41,521 bases of DNA from Candidatus Omnitrophota bacterium (GCA_015233335.1 JADFXX010000015.1:550-42070), one strand, 5' to 3'. Shown: positions 32,904 to 40,808, numbered from the stretch's first letter. The notes: generated by a model not told the origin, from the letters alone. A program made the numbers and translations.

Positions 32904-34394
32904 ATGAATACAAGCACGATACAACAGTTTAATTTGTTTATAGACGGCAAGCTTAACCCTCCATTAGGCGGGAAGTATTTTGATGCTGTTAATCCTTCTT
33001 ATGGCGAGGTGTTTGCGCATATCGCTGATGCGGATTCAATGGATGTGCAAAAGGCCCTATGTGCCGCGCGTTCGGGTTTTGATGCAGGTTTGTGGCCGCA
33101 AATGAGCATAGGTGAGCGCGGGCAATTTTTATTAAAGATTGCCGGATTATTGCGGGACAATGCCAAAGAATTGGCAGATTTGGAATGCTCCTCAACCGGC
33201 AAGACTATCAAGCATACAACCTTCATTGATGTGCCAACAGCGGCAGAAACGTTTGAATATTTTGGGAATTTGCCCGGAAGCCTGATTAATGAGACGATCA
33301 AAGTTTCATCACCTGTGCTTTCCATGATTGAGCATGAGCCCGTTGGGGTCGTAGTTGCGATCATTCCATGGAATTATCCTTTAATCATGTCAGCTTGGAA
33401 GCTAGCACCGGCCTTGTTGGCGGGCAACACGGTTATTCTAAAAACCTCTCCTGTCGCATGCGCTTCAGTAATGCTGATGGCGAAATTAATTGCTCAGTTG
33501 GGTTTGCCCAATGGAGCTTTGAACATTATTTCTTCATCCGGGATCGAGGCTGGTCGTGAGCTTGTCAGTTCTTCCTTGGTCGATATGGTGTCTTTTACCG
33601 GCTCAAGCCGAACAGGTGAGGCGGTTATGTCTCAAGCGGCCAAAGGAGTTAAGAAATTAACACTTGAATTAGGAGGCAAATCGCCAAATATTGTTTTTGC
33701 CGATTGTGATATCGAAGCGGCGATAGGAGGATGTTTGTCTGCGATTTTTATGAATCAGGGACAGATGTGTACTGCCGGTTCAAGGCTGTTAGTGGAAGAT
33801 AAAATATATCAGGAGTTTATTGAACAATTATCAGCTCGTGCCCAAAATTTGAAAATCGGTCCCGCAGATAGTTTTGAAACAGAATTCGGGCCTTTGGCCA
33901 GCCAGGCCCATAGAGATACGGTATTAAAATTTATTGAAAACGGCCAAACCCAAGGGGCTAAGCTTCTTTGCGGCGGCCATATTCCTGATATTAATACAAA
34001 AGGCGCTTATTTAGAGCCTACGATTTTTGTTAATGTTCAGAATCATATGACGATTGCTCAGGAAGAAATCTTTGGGCCGGTTTTATGCATAATGCCTTTT
34101 TCTTCTATAGAGGAAGCGGTCCATATAGCCAATGATACTAAATATGGTTTAGCGGCCATGATTTGGAGCAAAGATTTAGAAAAAGCCAATAAAGTAGCCC
34201 GGCTCTTGCGTTGTGGGACTGTGTGGATCAACACTTACGGAGCATTTTTAAATGAAGCGCCGTTTGGCGGTTATAAACAAAGCGGGTTTGGCCGTGAACT
34301 GGGGCGACAAGGTTTATTGGAATATACACAGACCAAACACATTGTCACAGACCAGACGCCCGGGGGGAAATCTTTAGTGACTAGTTGGTTCTAG
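32904..34394 (+). CDS. NAD(P)-dependent aldehyde dehydrogenase
   Basis: 496 residues, full length for the ALDH superfamily. Catalytic C289 (NQGQMCTAGS), general base E255 (LELGGKS), N157 (IPWNYPL) and K180 (ILKTSP) are all present, and EIFGPVLCI is near the end. It is closest in style to betaine/aminobutyraldehyde-type ALDHs. An upstream in-frame extension lies inside the aldolase gene, so the ATG 1 nt after its stop is chosen. In context it could oxidise the aldehyde released by the aldolase to an acid, which the acyl-CoA ligase might activate (inference). Confidence 0.92.
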   Translation: MNTSTIQQFNLFIDGKLNPPLGGKYFDAVNPSYGEVFAHIADADSMDVQKALCAARSGFDAGLWPQMSIGERGQFLLKIAGLLRDNAKELADLECSSTGKTIKHTTFIDVPTAAETFEYFGNLPGSLINETIKVSSPVLSMIEHEPVGVVVAIIPWNYPLIMSAWKLAPALLAGNTVILKTSPVACASVMLMAKLIAQLGLPNGALNIISSSGIEAGRELVSSSLVDMVSFTGSSRTGEAVMSQAAKGVKKLTLELGGKSPNIVFADCDIEAAIGGCLSAIFMNQGQMCTAGSRLLVEDKIYQEFIEQLSARAQNLKIGPADSFETEFGPLASQAHRDTVLKFIENGQTQGAKLLCGGHIPDINTKGAYLEPTIFVNVQNHMTIAQEEIFGPVLCIMPFSSIEEAVHIANDTKYGLAAMIWSKDLEKANKVARLLRCGTVWINTYGAFLNEAPFGGYKQSGFGRELGRQGLLEYTQTKHIVTDQTPGGKSLVTSWF

Positions 34395-34413
34395 AAAGGT
34401 AGACGGGGATCCT

Positions 34414-34683
34414 ATGGTAAGTATTCAAACAAACATGGACTGGGAAAAAGAAGCTTTAATTAAGTATAATAAAATGCTTAATTTAATTCCAACTTTCCAT
34501 AGAAGATTGGCACAAGAGGTGGTCAATAAAATAGCTGAAGAGAATGCGCGCAAGCGAGGTTCTTCTCAGGTGGAAGAAGCAGATATTGTTAAGGGTTTCT
34601 TAACCGAGGTCCCTAAGGCTTTTTATAGTTTAATGGTTCGTATTATGATTGACGTCGGTTTTGATTATAAAAAATATTTATGA
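34414..34683 (+). CDS. Small PCP_red-like helical protein
   Basis: 89 residues. MDWEKEALIKYNKMLNLIP, then FHRRLAQEVVNKIAEENARKRGSSQVEEADIV, resembles the PCP_red domain found at the end of light-independent protochlorophyllide reductase subunit B and as stand-alone small proteins: Trp, then a Pro before a basic helix, ending in an E-A-D/E motif before the last helix. The last 25 residues continue beyond that domain. There is no reductase in the window, so its task in the cluster is open. It overlaps the panE gene by 4 nt. Confidence 0.55.
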   Translation: MVSIQTNMDWEKEALIKYNKMLNLIPTFHRRLAQEVVNKIAEENARKRGSSQVEEADIVKGFLTEVPKAFYSLMVRIMIDVGFDYKKYL

Positions 34684-35696
34684 AAATTGCAATGATCGGT
34701 GCTGGTGCTATCGGCGGGGTGGTGGCGGCCTGTTTACATAAAGCAGGTGAAGATGTTGTTCTGATCGGGCGCCAGGCTCAAGTTGATAGCATCAATCTTG
34801 AAGGCTTGAGAATAAATGGCGTGCGCGGCAGGGAAACGGTCAAGGTGAGGGCCCTGACTTGTTTGGATCAACCTTATGATTTGGTGATTTTTGCCGTTAA
34901 GACCCAGGATATAGAAGAAGCTTATGTGTCTAACAGCGAATTCTTGGAGAGCGGCCTGGTATTGACCACTCAAAATGGAGTTCAGGCTGATAATATTTTA
35001 AGCAGCCATTTTGATCGTGACCGTCAGCTTTCCAGCATAGTCATGTTTGGGGCGACCTATACTAACACAGGAGAGATTACTTTTAATTTTGAAGGAGATT
35101 GGATTATAGGCCGGCCTCTGATGCCTTTGGATCCGACGACCCATGCCATAGCAGCGGTATTAGGCAGGGCTTTCAAGATGGTTCTAAGCTCTGATATCAT
35201 GGGGCAGAAATATTTAAAGCTTTTTGTGAATTTCAATAATTGTATTCCCGCTCTTATCGGAAAAAGCATGCAGGAAACTTTTGCTGACATGGATTTATGC
35301 CGTTTGAGTATTATGCTGCTCAATGAAGGCCTTGAAATTATAACTCGCTCCGGTATAAATTTAGTTTCTTTGCCTGATTTTCCTAAGGAACGTATTTACG
35401 GGTTGGTTAAAATGCCTTTAGATCAAGCCGCTAGTATTATCAATAAGACTTTAACGTCCTTAAGCAAAGAACCGTTATACGGATCAATTTTACAAAGCAT
35501 TATGCGGCGTGTTCCCAGTGAAATAGATTTTATCAACGGGGAGGTGGTCCAGATCGCTCATCATCTTAAATTATCGGCACCGTTAAATACTCAAATCGTG
35601 GATATGGTGCATGAAGTTGAGCGCACAGCTAAATTTTTTAGTCCCCAAGAAGTCAAAGAATTGTGTCATGTCAAACCTACCGGAGGAATGTTATGA
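34680..35696 (+). CDS. 2-dehydropantoate 2-reductase family protein (ApbA/PanE)
   Basis: 338 residues with the Rossmann motif GAGAIGG at the N-terminus, VIFAVKTQD, and the catalytic-lysine region in the second domain (KYLKLFVNFNNCIPAL), as in PanE. PanE makes pantoate for CoA and ACP prosthetic groups by reducing ketopantoate. Family members in biosynthetic clusters often reduce other 2-keto acids, so the symbol is not assigned. It overlaps the next gene with ATGA and provides its GGAGG ribosome binding site. Confidence 0.82.
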   Translation: MKIAMIGAGAIGGVVAACLHKAGEDVVLIGRQAQVDSINLEGLRINGVRGRETVKVRALTCLDQPYDLVIFAVKTQDIEEAYVSNSEFLESGLVLTTQNGVQADNILSSHFDRDRQLSSIVMFGATYTNTGEITFNFEGDWIIGRPLMPLDPTTHAIAAVLGRAFKMVLSSDIMGQKYLKLFVNFNNCIPALIGKSMQETFADMDLCRLSIMLLNEGLEIITRSGINLVSLPDFPKERIYGLVKMPLDQAASIINKTLTSLSKEPLYGSILQSIMRRVPSEIDFINGEVVQIAHHLKLSAPLNTQIVDMVHEVERTAKFFSPQEVKELCHVKPTGGML

Positions 35697-36124
35697 GTTC
35701 AAAACTAGCATCATGGGTTCCTGAAAATTGGAGTAAGACCGAACGTGAGGTGTGGGACGCCCTAGAAACGCATTGGGACCATTTGATCAATAAACGTGTA
35801 GATGAGTTTATTAAATTTATTCATCCGGACATGACCGGTTACGGCCATGAGAGCCCAATTCCGGTTGACAGGCCTTGGCTTGAGAAATGGGTGGGATTTT
35901 GGACTAAGAGCACGCAAATTGCCATTTGTGAATTAAGACCTATTCAAATTAAATTACACGGAGACATTGCGATTTTACAATATTTAATTTTTACGGTCGA
36001 GGTCAATGCCGAAGGCGGCAAACGTGTTATCCGGCGTTATACCATGACCTGGAAGAAAACCCCCGAACGCTGGGTGGTCATCGCCAGTCATAATAATTTG
36101 ATGAATGAGGCTATAAAGAGTTAA
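35693..36124 (+). CDS. SnoaL/NTF2-like protein
   Basis: 143 residues with the cone-shaped NTF2-like fold pattern: an N-terminal helix (REVWDALETHWDHLINKRVDEFIKFIHPDMTGYG, in two parts), then strands ending RRYTMTWKKTPERWVVIASHNN. This resembles DUF4440/SnoaL-like proteins. SnoaL itself is a polyketide ring cyclase in type II PKS clusters. The active-site acid cannot be assigned by eye. The start has GGAGG 6 nt upstream. Role as a cyclase is inferred from its neighbours. Confidence 0.7.
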   Translation: MSSKLASWVPENWSKTEREVWDALETHWDHLINKRVDEFIKFIHPDMTGYGHESPIPVDRPWLEKWVGFWTKSTQIAICELRPIQIKLHGDIAILQYLIFTVEVNAEGGKRVIRRYTMTWKKTPERWVVIASHNNLMNEAIKS

Positions 36125-36132
36125 ACCCATTG

Positions 36133-36222
36133 GCCAACCAGGGGATATGTCCCGAAGGGACGTGTCCCCATGCGGCCTGCCAACCTCTCAAGCATTGAAT
36201 CTGAAAGCAACTGAGGGAGAAC
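36133..36222 (+). repeat. Dispersed ~110-nt repeat, copy B (divergent)
   Basis: GGCCAACC is followed by GGGGATATGTCCC (36141-36153) pairing with GGGACGTGTCCCC (36157-36169) around a GAA loop, a shorter, differently sequenced but still paired stem, which is a covariation. GAATCTGAAAGC (36197-36208) is identical to copy C. It lies 8 nt after the SnoaL-like stop and 35 nt before the KS-alpha start. Confidence 0.75.
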
Positions 36223-36257
36223 AGGGTTCGCGTTACCAATAAATATGAGGTCTTCTG

Positions 36258-37523
36258 ATGAATAAGAAACGCAGAGTGGTTGTCACCGGAGTCGGGATCA
36301 TTTCTCCCAATGGGATCGGCAATGATAATTGTTACCATGCTATGATAAACGGAGTATCTGCCGTTCGCAGGGTAACGGAATTTGATGTCTCTATTTTTAA
36401 TACCAAAATTGCCGCACAGGTCACTGATTTTGATCCGGTTCTTTTAGGGCTTAGTTTTGAGGATGCTATGCGCATGGACCGGTATGTGCAGTTTGCCTGT
36501 GTGGCTGCACGGATGGCCTTGGAAGATTCTGGTATCGATCTTTCTAAAGTTGACCGCCAGCGTATGGGGGTGTCTCTAGCCAATGCCATTTGCGGAACGA
36601 AATATATGGAGGAAGAATTTGCTCTGGTCACCGACAGCGGTAAAAAGCCGATAGATCCTCGTTTGGTCCGTCCTGATTTGTATGATGCGGCCATGTTTAA
36701 TACGCCTTCCAGCGAAATCTCCGCTCAATATGGACTGATGGGGGTTTGCAACACTATCTCAACCGGTTGTACGGCAGGGACAGATTCTGTAGGGTTTTCT
36801 TATGAAGCGATCAGTGATGGAGATGTTGACATCATGATTACCGGAGCCTCTGAAGCCCCTGTTACGCCCATTACATTCGGTGCTTTTGATACGGTTAATG
36901 TTTTATCGGTGCATAATGACGAACCTCAAAAAGCCAGCCGTCCATTTGATAATAAGCGTAATGGTTTCGTAATTTCTGAAGGAGCAGGACTGTTAATTGT
37001 AGAAGAATTAAACCACGCCCTCAAGAGGGGGGCACGCATTTATTGTGAGATCATCGGTTTTGGTACCACCTGTAACGCGTATCACATGACAGATTTGCCG
37101 CCTGAGGGGGACGCTATGGCCGATTGCATTACCTTGGCGATGGATGATGCCGGTATAAAGCCTGAAGCTATAGATTATTTAAATGCGCACGGGTCTTCCA
37201 CGCGTCAAAATGACGTTTTTGAAACCAGTGCCTATAAAATGGCTTTAGGAAAACATGCGTATCATATACCAATATCGTCGGTAAAATCCATGATCGGTCA
37301 CCCTTTGGCCGGGGCCAATGGAATTGAACTGGCCTTAAGTTCCATGATTTTTGAACGTCATATACTGCCGCCGACAATCAATCAGGAAGAGCCGGATCCG
37401 GGCTGTGATCTGTACTATATCCCCAACAAGGCCATCGAAAAGAAAGTAAACTGTATCTTAAAGACATCAAGCGGATTCTCAGGCATTCATTCTGCCATGA
37501 TATTACAACGGTACTCTGGATAG
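36258..37523 (+). CDS. Beta-ketoacyl synthase, KS-alpha of a type II polyketide synthase
   Basis: 421 residues, FabF/KS-alpha length. The catalytic triad is intact: C171 (STGCTAGTDSVGF), H311 (NAHGSSTRQND) and H348 (MIGHPLAGA), with K343 in SSVKS. The C-terminal half has the GFVISEGAGLL signature. It differs from housekeeping FabF in pairing with a second, catalytically dead KS, an ACP, an aromatase/cyclase and an SDR nearby. It would form the heterodimer that builds a poly-beta-keto chain from malonyl units. Confidence 0.92.
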   Translation: MNKKRRVVVTGVGIISPNGIGNDNCYHAMINGVSAVRRVTEFDVSIFNTKIAAQVTDFDPVLLGLSFEDAMRMDRYVQFACVAARMALEDSGIDLSKVDRQRMGVSLANAICGTKYMEEEFALVTDSGKKPIDPRLVRPDLYDAAMFNTPSSEISAQYGLMGVCNTISTGCTAGTDSVGFSYEAISDGDVDIMITGASEAPVTPITFGAFDTVNVLSVHNDEPQKASRPFDNKRNGFVISEGAGLLIVEELNHALKRGARIYCEIIGFGTTCNAYHMTDLPPEGDAMADCITLAMDDAGIKPEAIDYLNAHGSSTRQNDVFETSAYKMALGKHAYHIPISSVKSMIGHPLAGANGIELALSSMIFERHILPPTINQEEPDPGCDLYYIPNKAIEKKVNCILKTSSGFSGIHSAMILQRYSG

Positions 37524-37572
37524 CTGGGAATGCCGAGCAAGAAACAGTGCCGCCAGGCCGGGAATAGGGAAT
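37524..37572 (+). repeat. Repeat remnant in the gap after KS-alpha
   Basis: The 49-nt gap reads, on the minus strand, like the dispersed unit ATTCCC...CGGCATTCCC found as repeats in many genomes, with two inverted GGGAAT/ATTCCC motifs in direct order. Only one copy is in the window, so the call rests on resemblance. Its GGGAATAGGG also acts as the likely ribosome binding site for the following small gene. Confidence 0.3.
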
Positions 37573-37830
37573 ATGGAGTATAAGCTGGTCATTATTTTTA
37601 AATTTATTGAGCCGCTGTTTTGGTTTGCCCAAGCGGTCATTATCATTAATTTATTAAAACCAATGGTCTTTTTTGAAAGAAATATTAAAGTGCTAAATTG
37701 GCTTTTAGGTTATCAGGGTTTTGACTCAAGGATTCAAGTTGAACTGAAGGCCTTTAAGATTTGGTACCGGGATTTATGGATTTTATTTTTTTTAAATCCA
37801 TTGATCATTGTTCTCATTCATCTGATTTGA
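37573..37830 (+). CDS. Small membrane protein between the two KS genes
   Basis: 85 residues with a hydrophobic N-terminal segment (about 5-35) and another at the C-terminus (about 68-84), joined by a charged loop, so two membrane helices are likely. It has no known domain. It sits between KS-alpha and KS-beta, follows GGGAATAGGG, and ends 19 nt before KS-beta. It could tether the synthase to the membrane, but this is only a positional guess. Confidence 0.6.
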   Translation: MEYKLVIIFKFIEPLFWFAQAVIIINLLKPMVFFERNIKVLNWLLGYQGFDSRIQVELKAFKIWYRDLWILFFLNPLIIVLIHLI

Positions 37831-37849
37831 TTGAAGAAGGGTTAACGCA

Positions 37850-39085
37850 ATGGAAAAGATTTCTATCACGGGTCTTGGGATTGTTTCACCCAGCGGGATC
37901 GATAAAAGGGTATTTTGGGCTAATATCAAAGCGGGACGAAGTGCTGTTGAAAAGATAGAGCGTTTTGATGCCTCTCTTTATCCCTCGAGGATTGCAGGTC
38001 ATGTCCGGGAATTGGAGGGATACAGCAATGTTTCGTCTAGACTTCTTAAGAAGATTGATCTTTTTTCACACATGGCTTTGGTGGCATCCCAACTTTGTCT
38101 TGATGACGCTAAGATCAATTTGACCCAAGAGAATCTTAAGCGCGTCGGTATTTTTATGGGTAACGCCATAGGTGGCTGGCTTTATGCTGAAACTGAACTG
38201 CGCGATATGTATTTGGAAGGCCGCGAAGGGGTAAGTCCTTTTATGGCATCAGCTTGGTTTCCTGCGGCCCCTCAGGGTCAAATTTCTATTCATTATGGCA
38301 TTAAGGGGTTCAGTAAAACCATCGTCGCAGACCGCGCAAGCTCGCTGATGGCGATCGGTTATGCGGCACGTACGATCATCCGGGGAAAATGTGATTTTAT
38401 TTTAGCCGGCGGCATGGAAGCTCCGGTGACGCCGTATGCTTTATTGTGTTGTAACACTTCAGGGATGTTAAGTAAAAATAACGATAATCCTAAAGGAGCT
38501 TACCGCCCTTTTGATCGAAATCGTGATGGTTTAGCTATTGCGGAAGGGGCAGGGGTATTGACTTTAGAGGGCCAAACAAGGGTCAAACAACGTGAAGGCG
38601 CGCATGTATATGCCAATATCATTGGCTATGGCACAACCACAGATGCTGTTAATCGCATAACGCCATCACCGGACGCAAAACAATTGGCAAATGCCATAAA
38701 GATTGCATTAGGCGATGCCATGCTTAAAACCACAGATATCGATTACATATGTGCTGATGGTGCAGGTAGTCAGTTAGGTGATGCGACTGAAACAAAAGCA
38801 ATTCAAGATGTTTTTGGTGAATATGCTTCAAAAATTATTGTGTCTGCGCCTAAATCGATTTATGGTAATATGCTGGGAGCAAGCGGGGTTTTAGATGTCA
38901 TTACGACGTGTCTGGCGATCGAGCATAGCATGGTTCCGCCGACCATAAATTATGAAACGCCTGACCCCCAGTGTGATCTGAATTTATGTATCAATAAGGC
39001 TCAGGAAAAAGTGATAAAGAACGCCATGATCATCAACCGCGGCCGCGGCGGTATAAATTGTGTATTAATTTTGCAAAAACCATAG
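37850..39085 (+). CDS. KS-beta / chain-length-factor-like ketosynthase, catalytically dead
   Basis: 411 residues with a complete thiolase-fold KS sequence. Aligned with the KS-alpha next to it, the active Cys is Arg (R162, in VADRASS), the first His is Asp (D303, CADGAGS) and the second His is Asn (N340, IYGNMLG). Loss of the Cys in the partner of a type II KS is the mark of KS-beta/CLF, which sets chain length in the KS-CLF heterodimer. In actinobacterial CLFs the Cys is mostly Gln, so the Arg here is different. ATG is preceded by GAAGAAGGG. Confidence 0.88.
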   Translation: MEKISITGLGIVSPSGIDKRVFWANIKAGRSAVEKIERFDASLYPSRIAGHVRELEGYSNVSSRLLKKIDLFSHMALVASQLCLDDAKINLTQENLKRVGIFMGNAIGGWLYAETELRDMYLEGREGVSPFMASAWFPAAPQGQISIHYGIKGFSKTIVADRASSLMAIGYAARTIIRGKCDFILAGGMEAPVTPYALLCCNTSGMLSKNNDNPKGAYRPFDRNRDGLAIAEGAGVLTLEGQTRVKQREGAHVYANIIGYGTTTDAVNRITPSPDAKQLANAIKIALGDAMLKTTDIDYICADGAGSQLGDATETKAIQDVFGEYASKIIVSAPKSIYGNMLGASGVLDVITTCLAIEHSMVPPTINYETPDPQCDLNLCINKAQEKVIKNAMIINRGRGGINCVLILQKP

Positions 39086-39088
39086 TTT

Positions 39089-39121
39089 TTGCTTCGTGTC
39101 ATGACAAGTGAAGCGAAGCAA
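39089..39121 (+). repeat. Palindromic intergenic repeat between KS-beta and ACP
   Basis: TTGCTTCG (39089-39096) pairs perfectly with CGAAGCAA (39114-39121); inside lies the palindrome GTCATGAC. The unit, with AATCTC after it, resembles dispersed repeats with GATTGCTTCG known in many genomes. It fills most of the 56 nt between the KS-beta stop and the ACP start. Confidence 0.55.
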
Positions 39122-39141
39122 TCTCTTAACATGGAGCCGGT

Positions 39142-39387
39142 ATGAACACTCAAACAGAAATAGAAACCAAGCTTAAATCCATCTTTAAAAAAGTCCTCGA
39201 TATTCAAGAAAACGAGATTGTTCCGGGGGCAAGGCTGGATGAGTCTCTGGGGATCGATTCAACAGAAATGGTTGAAATTTCCGTAGTGATTAAAAAAGAA
39301 CTTGGCATTATTCTTAAAGATAATGAACTAAAGAAAATCCATTCATTTAACGATATTGTAGGAATTCTTAAAAATCGAACAAGCTAA
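39142..39387 (+). CDS. Acyl carrier protein of the polyketide synthase
   Basis: 81 residues, four-helix ACP. The phosphopantetheine attachment serine is S40 in SLGIDSTEMVEISV, a variant of the usual LGxDSL. Acidic helix II follows (EMVEISVVIKKELGI). Short spacing (GGAG, 5 nt before ATG) and position directly after KS-beta make this the third part of the minimal PKS. The copy C repeat starts at the base after its stop codon. Confidence 0.92.
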   Translation: MNTQTEIETKLKSIFKKVLDIQENEIVPGARLDESLGIDSTEMVEISVVIKKELGIILKDNELKKIHSFNDIVGILKNRTS

Positions 39388-39500
39388 CGCCAACCGGGGG
39401 ACATGTTCAATAAAAGAATACGAAGAACGTGTCCCCAAGCCGGTTGCCTAGCCAACGAAGGGTTGAATCTGAAAGCGACCCAGAGGAACTTACCCAACGA
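39388..39500 (+). repeat. Dispersed ~110-nt repeat, copy C
   Basis: Begins at the base after the ACP stop codon. GGGGACATGTTC (39397-39408) pairs with GAACGTGTCCCC (39425-39436). CAACCGG (39391-39397) can pair with CCGGTTG (39440-39446), while GGTTGC (39442-39447) can instead pair with GCGACC (39475-39480). GGGTT (39460-39464) can also pair with GACCC (39477-39481). Confidence 0.85.
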
Positions 39501-39523
39501 TTTCGAAGCAATAGAGGATTATC

Positions 39524-40324
39524 ATGAAAATCATTGATCTTAGTCTGCCCATTGATGACGCTTTAATCGAAACACATGCCGCTAAAATTGAGCGTATCAC
39601 GCACAAAGCAGGTGTTGAGCATTTTAACTGGGTGGTCATGTCTAAACAGCCCGGTGGTCAAGATCGTTTTGATCGCGGAGAACGTGTGGCAACAACACAG
39701 GAAATCCCCGATGGAGAAATGTTATCCTTAGAGGTGGTTCATTCTTCAGTACATATGGGTTCCCATGTTGATGCACCCTTTCATTATGGTTCTATCTGTG
39801 AGGGCAAGCCTGCCAAGCAAATCATGGATGTCCCCTTAGAGTGGTGTTATGGGCCGGGGGTACGGCTTGATTTTACACATTTGAAATTTCCTGATGCAAT
39901 CGGAAAAATAGAAGTCATTGCGGCTCTCGAGAAGATCAATTATACATTAAAGCCAAATGATATTGTGCTCTTGTATACAGGTGGGGACAAACTATTAGGG
40001 ACGGATGATTACGTCAATAAATATGTAGGCTGCACAACCGATGCTGTGGAATATTTGCTTGATTGCGGGATCAAGATGATGGGTATTGATACCATAGGCC
40101 TTGACCGTCCTTGTTTTTTAATGTTTAAAGAATTTTTGTCAACCAAGGATAAATCCAAAATTTGGCCCTGTCATTTTTTGGGGCGACGTCGGGAATACTG
40201 TCATATGGAACGATTGGGGAATCTTGGTGCAATCCCCATGTCTTTTGGTTTTACCGTCAGCTGTTTGCCGGTCAAAGTAAAAAATGCAGGTGCAGGCTGG
40301 TCACGAGTGGTGGCTATATTATAA
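39524..40324 (+). CDS. Metal-dependent cyclase-family hydrolase (kynurenine formamidase-like fold)
   Basis: 266 residues of the cyclase family (Pfam Cyclase, KynB-type). The metal motif HxGTHxDxPxH appears as H77-M-G-S-H81-V-D83-A-P-F-H87, so the three ligands and the catalytic acid region are kept. Family members include kynurenine formamidase, isatin hydrolase and polyketide-cluster enzymes. Here, between an ACP and an aromatase/cyclase, a role in ring formation or amide/ester opening of the polyketide is possible. AGAGGA precedes the ATG. Confidence 0.82.
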   Translation: MKIIDLSLPIDDALIETHAAKIERITHKAGVEHFNWVVMSKQPGGQDRFDRGERVATTQEIPDGEMLSLEVVHSSVHMGSHVDAPFHYGSICEGKPAKQIMDVPLEWCYGPGVRLDFTHLKFPDAIGKIEVIAALEKINYTLKPNDIVLLYTGGDKLLGTDDYVNKYVGCTTDAVEYLLDCGIKMMGIDTIGLDRPCFLMFKEFLSTKDKSKIWPCHFLGRRREYCHMERLGNLGAIPMSFGFTVSCLPVKVKNAGAGWSRVVAIL

Positions 40325-40340
40325 AAAGGAGAATGCTTTT

Positions 40341-40808
40341 ATGGGACACACGGTTAATTCAATAGTAATCAATGCGCCTTATGAACTGGTTTTCGAAGTC
40401 TCTAATAAAATCGAACGATGGACCGAACTTTTTGGCAAGGAGTATGCCAGCGCGGATGTGCTTGAACGTAAGGACTCCAAAGGAACGGGGAATATTGAGA
40501 TTACCTTTCGTTTGACCGATGAGGACGGTAAGTCGTGGGTTTCTAAGCGTTGGCTTTACAAAGATTTAAAATTTGCCTATGCCCAGCGCTGGGACCCGTT
40601 ATTTCCGTTTAAGTATATGAAAATTGTCTGGTTTTATACAGAGACCCCGGATGGAATTAAAATGACCTGGATTCAGGATTTTGACATGGATCCAAAATTT
40701 ACAAAATTTACAGCCGAGCAAATAGAAGGGTTCATCAATAAGCATTCACAGGACAACATGAAGATTTTTAAAAAGGTCATTGAAGCCGAGTCTTTAGCCG
40801 CCAAATAG
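40341..40808 (+). CDS. Aromatase/cyclase of the SRPBCC superfamily (TcmN/WhiE-ORFVI-like)
   Basis: 155 residues. The order of motifs follows that of bacterial type II polyketide aromatase/cyclases closely: NSIVINAPYELVFEVSNKIERW, LFGKEYASADVLER, WVSKRW, PFKYMKIVWFYTETPDGIKMTWIQDF. These START-fold proteins bind the poly-beta-keto chain and guide the first ring closure. The ATG at 40341 follows AAAAGGAG; an upstream in-frame extension overlaps the previous gene and is not used. This is the most specific marker of aromatic polyketide synthesis in the window. Confidence 0.9.
   Translation: MGHTVNSIVINAPYELVFEVSNKIERWTELFGKEYASADVLERKDSKGTGNIEITFRLTDEDGKSWVSKRWLYKDLKFAYAQRWDPLFPFKYMKIVWFYTETPDGIKMTWIQDFDMDPKFTKFTAEQIEGFINKHSQDNMKIFKKVIEAESLAAK

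Noticed and set aside
37761..37958. A 65-codon frame spanning the end of the small membrane protein and the start of KS-beta
   Set aside because: It overlaps two better supported genes in another frame and has no ribosome binding site or recognisable content.
36258..39085. The KS pair as housekeeping FabF duplicates
   Set aside because: One of the two has lost Cys and both His, and the neighbours (ACP, aromatase/cyclase, cyclases, SDR) are those of a type II PKS and not of fatty-acid synthesis.
39388..39500. The repeats as integron attC sites (each directly after a gene stop)
   Set aside because: The end sequences CGCCAACC and GGTTGCC do not follow the RYYYAAC/GTTRRRY core rule, the genes form an operon with one theme, and no integrase is present.
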